A DNA stretch of 52,337 bases, from contig WTFU01000077.1 of assembly GCA_011523945.1 (NCBI GenBank), positions 2,539-54,875 of the forward strand. The letters run 5' to 3'. Below, in pieces: positions 46,583-52,337 of this stretch. Each line of letters opens with the position of its first letter. Positions within the stretch are counted from its first letter, which is position 1. The DNA comes from Mariniblastus sp. (GTDB lineage: Bacteria > Planctomycetota > Planctomycetia > Pirellulales > Pirellulaceae). A program made the translations under genes and the position numbers. A model generated the notes under the pieces. That model made no database searches. It had not been told where the DNA came from and saw only the letters and a program-made list of their open reading frames with translations.

Positions 46583-47786
46583 ATGGACACGAAAAGAGTT
46601 GCTATTGTCGGGAGCGGGACCGCCGGCGCGGCGACAGCTCCTTTTCTTACCCGTTTGGGACACGAGGTTAAACTATTTGAAAAAGTCGAAAATCCTGCCG
46701 CCATTGGCGCCGGAGTAATGCTGCAACCAAGCGGTATGCGAGTTCTACAAGAACTAGGACTACAAGACGACATTTTACAAATGGGCGCAATTGTAGAGCG
46801 GCTCCACGCAACGACTTCGAAAGGGAAGGTGGTTCTTGACCTCCATTACCGGGATCTGGACGAAAAACACTACGGTGTTGGCCTCCACAGAGGCGTTTTA
46901 TTTCAGCCACTCTACAACGCAGCCCAAGACTAACCAGTAAATATTGAAACTGGAACCGATATATGCGAGGTCACGGAAAATGGAGGTGGAGAGTGTTCGC
47001 TGATCTCGTCGGATCAACGTGAATTTAGTGGATTTCACCTCGTCGTCATTGCCTCGGGGGCTCGCACAAATCTAAGAAAGGCAGTGGGTATTCCACATAC
47101 CGTCAAAGAGTATCCTTGGGGTGCCCTTTGGTTCGTTGCAGAAAATAATAACACCATAACTCCCAAGGTTCTCAGACAATACCTTGAAGGTACACACAAT
47201 GCTTGGCATCCTACCAACAGGCCGCGAGCACCATAAAAACACCGAGCTAACTAGCCTATTTTGGAGCATTAAAGCAGATCAGGTTGACTCGTTTCGCGCT
47301 CAAGGACTTAGTCAATGGAAGAACAACGTTCTTAAGTTAGCCCCCCATGCCGAACCTATTTTGGATCAAGTGCATTCGATTGATCAACTTGTGTTCGCTC
47401 CGTATTATGACGTAGTCATGCGTCTCCCTTTCGAGGGCAACGTAATATTTTTAGGAGACGCTGCTCATGCAACCAGTCCACAGTTAGGCCAGGGATGTAA
47501 TCTAGCGCTGCTTGATGCGATGACGCCTGCAAACGCAATGACGCAGTCTAATGAGATACAATCAGCGTTAAAGCTGTATGCGGATAAGAGACGTGGACAA
47601 CTGCAATACTATCAATGGGCTACACGATTCCTCACTCCCTTTTTTCAATCCGATTCACGAACCCTCGGATGGATACGTGATTTGACGATGGGACTTTCTT
47701 GTAAAGCACCGGTTATTTCAAAGCTAATGATCTCGACAATGTGCGGTTTTCAAGAAGGTCTCTTAAAAATCCGGCGACAATCCTAG
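46583..47786 (+). pseudogene. FAD-dependent monooxygenase, inactivated
   Basis: The parts add up to one flavin-dependent monooxygenase of the UbiH/PHBH type. The 5' part (46583-46930) has the FAD-binding VAIVGSGTAGAATAPFL and GAGVMLQPSG; it ends at an in-frame TAA (46931-46933). The same frame then continues without stop through VIASGARTNLRKAVG, where the homologous sequence resumes. Near 47198 the reading moves by one base into the frame that carries MLGILPTG and the second FAD motif FLGDAAHATSPQLGQG (to 47786). One nonsense codon and one frameshift are both needed, so a sequencing slip alone is unlikely, though not excluded. Full length would be about 400 residues. I cannot name the substrate. 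Confidence 0.82.
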
Positions 47787-47983
47787 TTCAAGAAGTCTCG
47801 TCAAATTTCCGAAGCCGTGCCTAAACCGAACTTCCGTTTCGTCGGGTGAGAGCAAGAATTGGATGTAGATTTACAGCCGATCCGTTCTTAAAACCAAGTC
47901 TGATTTGAGAGAAATCAAGCATCTCAAACTTAGCTGCTCGCCATGCCCACCCTGATTGATTGAAAATTCAACCTTGCCGCAGG

Positions 47984-48202
47984 CTAGCGCTTCACAGAAT
48001 CGAACCAGTCATCGATTTGCTTTAAGAGACCCTCGATTTTAAGATCGCGAATAGGATTCACCATTCGACTATTGCGATGCTCGGCTTCAAAATTTATATC
48101 ACGTTGAGGTTCTGAGGATTGCGGCGTCATATATTCGGTGACAACTCGTTCGATTTTCCAGCCCTTATAGTTTTCATCGACAAGTGTTCTCGTCGTTCCC
48201 AT
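47984..48202 (-). CDS. Small hypothetical protein
   Basis: 72 residues from an ATG at 48202 with GGAGGGAGCAG directly upstream, one of the best ribosome sites in the window; a longer frame starting at 48337 is less likely. Sequence starts MGTTRTLVDENYKGWKIERVV and is polar with a helical C-terminal end, no signal and no membrane helix. I recognise no family and cannot offer a function. Confidence 0.6.
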   Translation of the reverse strand: MGTTRTLVDENYKGWKIERVVTEYMTPQSSEPQRDINFEAEHRNSRMVNPIRDLKIEGLLKQIDDWFDSVKR

Positions 48203-49117
48203 CTGCTCCCTCCAGCTTTGCAAATCACCACTAAAATTGAAAAGATAACAAGTCCACCAAAGCAACCGGTTTAGCCTGACTTCTGATTTTAAGGAGTTTC
48301 GTTCCCCAAGTGTAAAACGATTTAAACAACGATTCAACGATACAACTCAATCGCGGCGATATTATAACTCTTTGCGAGTTTTGATTACTACAAACCGAAT
48401 ATTTGCTGTAAAAACGCAGACCTATCCAATCTGAACGAGTGGAATTCCGCCGGCACATGTAACAACGTTTGTCGTAAATTCGGACGCCATTAATGCGGTG
48501 TCGGTTTCTGCCAAACCAGTCAGACCCATGGCGATAGAATCGCCCCCCAATTTGACTGATTACGCAAGTTGAATCAGACCCGCAACGCCCCAGACTATCA
48601 GGTCAAACCCAATCACATCTGGTTATGTGAACTTTTTTAGGACCAAGCACTTAGGAGTCGCCACCACAAAAACGAGAATTCCAACTACAAATAACAAACA
48701 CTAGCCCTGTGGTCACTAAACAAAGTCAATCTAGCAATCGTTTTAAACATCGATAAATGAATCGAATTTTCGCAAATGAACAAAGCAACGCTCTAGGCAA
48801 CGGCGCCCTCTCAAAGGTTATAAAAATGCAAATCAAGCGCAATGCTGAGTATCAGAACTTTTTTAAAAGGCTGCTTTCTTGTCGTTGGCTGTACGTTTTC
48901 ACTTCGCGAATAACATTTCCAAACACCATCTTATTCGAGCTTGATAGGAAAGATTAAACTGCGACAATCAGGTAACGTGCGAAACCTTAATTAAGGCTCC
49001 ATTCATCCACTAGGTCGGAAATCGCGTACAACTGCTTAGCCTCGAAAATTTCACAATCGACACCTGAGTGATTTTTCCTATCAATCAAAAACGACGCAGG
49101 ATTCAAGGGTAATTCAA
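48203..49117. other. Long intergenic region
   Basis: About 915 bases. A coding-like 42-codon fragment occurs on the minus strand at 48422-48550 (see separate entry). A 66-codon frame at 48757-48957 on the plus strand has no ribosome site. The rest is AT-rich and shows no structure I can name. Confidence 0.5.
48422..48550 (-). other. Coding-like orphan fragment
   Basis: A minus-strand frame (42 codons from a TTG, or 35 from an ATG at 48529) reads MGLTGLAETDTALMASEF and ends in CAGGIPLVQIG. Composition is more protein-like than the surrounding DNA. It could be a small gene or the remnant of a lost one. GGCGAT and ATCGCC form a hairpin just before the ATG, which would hinder initiation. Confidence 0.25.
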
Positions 49118-49462
49118 ATGATCTATAACGGTTTTGGTTTTCTGGTTGCCGTTATTACATTCGGTTCCTGCCTTGCAGCCAACTTCCTGCTCGATCAACA
49201 GTTTGGCGAGGGCTATTACTCATCCAATCTCTGGGCCATCGGAATCGCCCTTTTAATCGGCGGCGTCATATCCTCAGCGGTCGGGTTCATGCTCAAAAAA
49301 CGGACCGACCGCATAGTAGTTGACGAACAGACTGGAGAACGATTGGTGCTCAATCTGTCCCGCCATAGTTTCTTCTTCTTTCCAATGCACTGGGCGGGAA
49401 TCGTCATCGCTTTGCTTGGTATTGGATGCACAATCGCTGATCTTTTCATTGACCTGGCTTAA
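49118..49462 (+). CDS. Small membrane protein, unknown
   Basis: 114 residues, three hydrophobic segments: an N-terminal one (FGFLVAVITFGSCLAANFLL), a middle one (LWAIGIALLIGGVISSAVGF) and a C-terminal one (WAGIVIALLGIGCTIADLF), with the polar loop KKRTDRIVVDEQTGERLVLN between the second and third. AAGGGT lies 8 bases before the ATG. The loop reads as a strand-turn-strand. No family recognised. Confidence 0.75.
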   Translation: MIYNGFGFLVAVITFGSCLAANFLLDQQFGEGYYSSNLWAIGIALLIGGVISSAVGFMLKKRTDRIVVDEQTGERLVLNLSRHSFFFFPMHWAGIVIALLGIGCTIADLFIDLA

Positions 49463-49697
49463 ACTTACTCGATTTCATTCAAAACTTATGAACTCCGTTC
49501 ATCAATCTATGAACCGGTAATTTAATAAGTCGACGATTAAGTCTGTCATTTTCTCTTGCGTGAATTACTTCAATAATTTGGCATGGAATTCAACCAATAT
49601 TTGTCAAATGAGAGCGAATGGATAACGGCAAAACAGGGTGCTTAGCAATTGCCGCCGCGTAATTCGGTTTTGGGTTTATCAGAAAGTAGAAAATGAC

Positions 49698-50054
49698 ATG
49701 TGGACGCAGCTTTTTTTCGCAAGTCAACAACGCCATATGGGCAGAAACGTTCGGGAAGTCAGAGCTCGTCAGGAATTACGAAGAGCGCAAATTCAAATAG
49801 AGGAACTCGAGTTTAGTATTCGAAAACTTAATAGACTTACCAAAGGCATGTGGGAAATTCTAAAAGTGGAACTTGATCTAGAGGATGGCTTACTTGAACA
49901 AATTGTGAATCACCAAGCTGAGGCGGAACAAGAATCAAAAGTATCTTGCGATGAAACAACGCTGAAATGCCCTAACTGCCACAGGAGTTTTTCCAAAAAA
50001 ACTGGTAATTGCGTTTATTGCGGTACCCCTGTTCTTCCACGCAGTTTGTTTTAA
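49698..50054 (+). CDS. Coiled-coil protein with C-terminal zinc ribbon
   Basis: 118 residues from the ATG at 49698; a start 20 codons upstream is also open but less likely. Residues about 20-75 are charged and helical with heptad-like spacing (ARQELRRAQIQIEELEFS), then a C-terminal C-P-N-C...C-V-Y-C zinc ribbon (CPNCHRSF and CVYCGTPV). The combination suggests a small scaffold or nucleic-acid-associated protein; nothing in the surroundings narrows it. Confidence 0.7.
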   Translation: MWTQLFFASQQRHMGRNVREVRARQELRRAQIQIEELEFSIRKLNRLTKGMWEILKVELDLEDGLLEQIVNHQAEAEQESKVSCDETTLKCPNCHRSFSKKTGNCVYCGTPVLPRSLF

Positions 50055-50256
50055 GCCACACCCCGACACTACTCAACGAAACTAAGAATTCATCTAACCG
50101 CGTTATCCCTGTAAATCTAAATGCAAGATACGCTTAAGAACCCGCAAACAAACTGCACAACTCGGTTAAAAGGCACTAAAACAAGTTAAGCACGAGCGAA
50201 CCAGAGAATTTAAAGGGCTCGGAACTCGCGGCGTACCAATATTAATACAAAGCCGA

Positions 50257-50796
50257 TTATTTTACGCGAACCAAATTCAGCAAATTCTTCTCATCACCCG
50301 ACCACGTCAGCTCGAAAACACCGAGGATCTTCTGAGGTTTCTCACTTGGTTTGCTGCAGTATTCATTCCGTTGAATGCTCTCCACGAAGACCTCAATTTG
50401 TCGGTCTGCCACCCATCTCCAAGTCCCTTTAGTGACAATGTTTACATCATTGCCGCACATAGTACTGTTATGCGCTGTAAATTCATTTTCATTAAACTGA
50501 ATAAATTGGCCAAAACTATTAACGAAAAAATCATCGTCATTTGTATCCGTGAGCAGGTCGAGTGAATACTCATCAACATTCTCTAGGTCAAACACATGCC
50601 CTCGCCTGGATTTTAGTTTCACACCAACGATTGGGTAAAGGTGTTCCATTTTCTCCTGAAGCGACTCTGAGTCTTGTGATCCTGGACGAGCAGGTGAATC
50701 GACGGTTAAGGCGTCCGGTTCTGGGTTGTTAGTGTTGCACCCCAACGCAAAAATATAAAGAAACAGTGTCGTCCATTGAAAAACTAATGTCTTCAA
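50257..50796 (-). CDS. Lipoprotein of unknown function
   Basis: 179 residues from a TTG at 50796 with GGGAG eight bases upstream; this start gives a neat signal MKTLVFQWTTLFLYIF ending in the lipobox ALGC. An in-frame TTG at 50811 lacks a ribosome site and is less likely. The mature protein is acidic and includes VGVKLKSRRGHVFDLENVDE and GTWRWVADRQIEVFVESIQ; the second resembles a lipocalin-like W-x-W strand. I recognise no named family. Confidence 0.75.
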   Translation of the reverse strand: MKTLVFQWTTLFLYIFALGCNTNNPEPDALTVDSPARPGSQDSESLQEKMEHLYPIVGVKLKSRRGHVFDLENVDEYSLDLLTDTNDDDFFVNSFGQFIQFNENEFTAHNSTMCGNDVNIVTKGTWRWVADRQIEVFVESIQRNEYCSKPSEKPQKILGVFELTWSGDEKNLLNLVRVK

Positions 50797-51550
50797 ATCT
50801 AAGACTCCCAATATTATAAATTGAATTTTCGACCATGTTGCCGGCTCAAATTAAAATAAGTTCCCTATGCAGGTACAACTATTTAAAATTAGGCACGGAA
50901 CCCCTGCAAAATAATTCGGTTGAAAATTATCCGGTCGTCTCAACGGTTCCACTAATTTCGATCAGCATCGCTAAGTTACCGTTTTCGGGAACTTAACTCC
51001 AAAACGAAATTACAGTCGCGCAACCGTCAACGAATACAAAAATAAGGTTTTGAATAAATAGGCAATCTAAAATTAGGAATTTTTACAGGTGATTGACACT
51101 TTTACTAAAAACCTCGCAACTAGAATCCCCTTCGATATCTTTATTATAGGCGGTGGCCATACCTTTTGAATCAAAAAATCATGTTCATCCAATGATGTCG
51201 ATAGCGATAGCCAATTTCTAAGACGAATTGCATCGGCAATTAACAGTCCGTGCACAACACGCTTTTGCTACCGCGTGGATTAAAAAAAGCTTCCAATAAG
51301 CAAAGCAATTAAGAACACACGAACTTCCATTCCACTGCGAAAACAGGCCTGCACGGATTGCGGTATCAAACGGAAGGCCGCTAAGAAACTCGCCAGGAAT
51401 TAGAATTTCATAAACAAAAAAGATAATACTATTCGAACCGGTCGCACAAGGCTCAAGAACTAATTTGCGAATGTTGTTGGGACTCTTAATGTGGGCGCTG
51501 GTCGCCCAATCGGATAAAACATAGACTTCGTAACAGAATCAGGAAACACG
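50797..51550. other. Long intergenic region
   Basis: About 750 bases, AT-rich. A GGGCG/CGCCC hairpin with a five-base loop lies shortly before the last gene (near 51495-51509). A short frame on the minus strand at 51073-51255 lacks support. Nothing else seen. Confidence 0.5.
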
Positions 51551-52337
51551 ATGAAGACTTATCAATTCCCTCATGGTCAGATGCCCGCAATTGGCTTGGG
51601 AACATGGAAAATGGAGGACGGTAGCGCATCCAGTGCCGTCAAGACCGCTTTGGATTTGGGATATCGTCATATTGACTGCGCTCCAATCTATTTGAACGAG
51701 TCGGATGTCGGTGTTGCCATTGAAAGTGTCTTTCAGCAAGGCAATATCAAACGCTCCGATGTCTGGGTCACTTCAAAACTTTGGTGCAATCGTCACCGAC
51801 CCGATTTGGTTCAAGGCGCTTTGGAGTCGACGCTGGCCGATCTGAAGCTAGACTATTTGGACTTATTCATGATTCATTGGCCTATCGTTTTCCGAGATGA
51901 TGTCCACCGCCCCGAAAAGCCGGAAGATTTTCTCAGTCTTGAGGATATGCCTCTAAGTGACACCTGGCAGGCACTTGAGAACTGCGTTGACACAGGTCTT
52001 TGCCGCAACATCGGTGTCTGCAATTTCAGTATCAAAAAACTAAAATGCCTGCTCGCCACTTGCCGAATTAAACCGTCTGCGAACCAGGTCGAATGTCACC
52101 CCTTTCTCCCTCAACAGGATTTGTTCAATTTTTGCAAAAAAGAGGGCATTCAGTTAGTGGGATATTCTCCCCTTGGCTCTGGCGATCGTCCCGAACGAAT
52201 GCGAGGTGCAACCGATCCCAACCTGTTTGAACACGAGACAATTAAAGAGCTTGCCGGTCGACGACAAATCTCCGCTGGACAACTCATGTTGGCTTGGGCC
52301 GTGACACGGGGGACAGCAGTCATTCCAAAATCATCCA
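51551..52337 (+). CDS. Aldo/keto reductase, truncated at window edge
   Basis: 262 residues visible; the gene runs past the right edge. AGGAAACACG is an ideal ribosome site before the ATG. The TIM-barrel keeps the catalytic tetrad Asp42, Tyr47 (IDCAPIYLNE), Lys76 (VTSKLW) and His109 (MIHWP), plus the NADPH-binding GYSPLGSGDR and IPKSS near the end. AKRs reduce sugar aldehydes and other carbonyls with NADPH; the exact substrate cannot be read. It is on its own here. Confidence 0.93.
   Translation, partial: MKTYQFPHGQMPAIGLGTWKMEDGSASSAVKTALDLGYRHIDCAPIYLNESDVGVAIESVFQQGNIKRSDVWVTSKLWCNRHRPDLVQGALESTLADLKLDYLDLFMIHWPIVFRDDVHRPEKPEDFLSLEDMPLSDTWQALENCVDTGLCRNIGVCNFSIKKLKCLLATCRIKPSANQVECHPFLPQQDLFNFCKKEGIQLVGYSPLGSGDRPERMRGATDPNLFEHETIKELAGRRQISAGQLMLAWAVTRGTAVIPKSS

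Noticed and set aside
48757..48957. 66-codon frame on the plus strand
   Set aside because: No ribosome site and nondescript composition.
51073..51255. 60-codon frame on the minus strand
   Set aside because: No ribosome site, no recognisable motif.

Overview
The window most likely comes from a planctomycete of the Pirellulales type, probably marine. Pointers are a 3,589-residue protein carrying the planctomycete LEPR-XLL motif near its N terminus, two Tat-exported Gfo/Idh/MocA oxidoreductases, a PQQ-type beta-propeller with EF-hands, a Tat-exported squalene-cyclase-like repeat protein, many small membrane proteins and lipoproteins of unknown role, sparse gene packing with gaps of 300 to 900 bases, and a complete Na+-translocating NADH:quinone oxidoreductase operon. 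No tRNA, rRNA, CRISPR array, phage or insertion sequence was seen.

Layout. 1-5.4 kb: transketolase (minus), a Tat-exported alpha/alpha-toroid protein with a clear sigma70-type promoter, and a Tat-exported Gfo/Idh/MocA oxidoreductase. 5.8-8.6 kb: a secreted endonuclease/exonuclease/phosphatase-fold protein, an AEC-family permease and a small membrane protein. 8.7-12.5 kb: carA (minus), then an intergenic element with mutually exclusive base pairings and a perfect intrinsic terminator on the plus strand, an MFS permease, and lexA (minus). 13.2-21.3 kb: nqrABCDEF, a one-haem CxxCH secreted protein, and an ApbE protein whose C terminus is an NqrM domain. 21.7-24.4 kb (minus): membrane-anchored glycerophosphodiesterase paired with a zinc-ribbon STAS protein, a small membrane protein and a TPR lipoprotein. 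24.9-29.5 kb: micro-membrane protein, second Gfo/Idh/MocA oxidoreductase with a terminator, a leucine-rich-repeat membrane protein and a DASS-family anion symporter. 30-40.8 kb: the giant beta-repeat LEPR-XLL gene behind a near-consensus sigma54 promoter. 41-52.3 kb: small 4-TM protein, PQQ/EF-hand protein with terminator, ICMT-like methyltransferase, DUF6159-type membrane protein, an FAD-monooxygenase pseudogene, several small hypotheticals, a lipoprotein, and an aldo/keto reductase running off the right edge.

How the genes work together. The clearest functional unit is the Na+-NQR locus: six structural subunits retain the flavin-attachment threonines and the NqrD/NqrE iron-ligand cysteines, and directly downstream lies one polypeptide that joins the flavin transferase (ApbE) and the putative iron-delivery factor (NqrM) needed to mature exactly those sites. 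A CRP/FNR-like palindrome and a leader hairpin precede nqrA. The second highlight is the giant surface-type protein whose sigma54 promoter suggests it is switched by an enhancer-binding activator. The third is the carA/MFS intergenic RNA candidate. Most remaining genes are single-gene units typical of planctomycete genomes.
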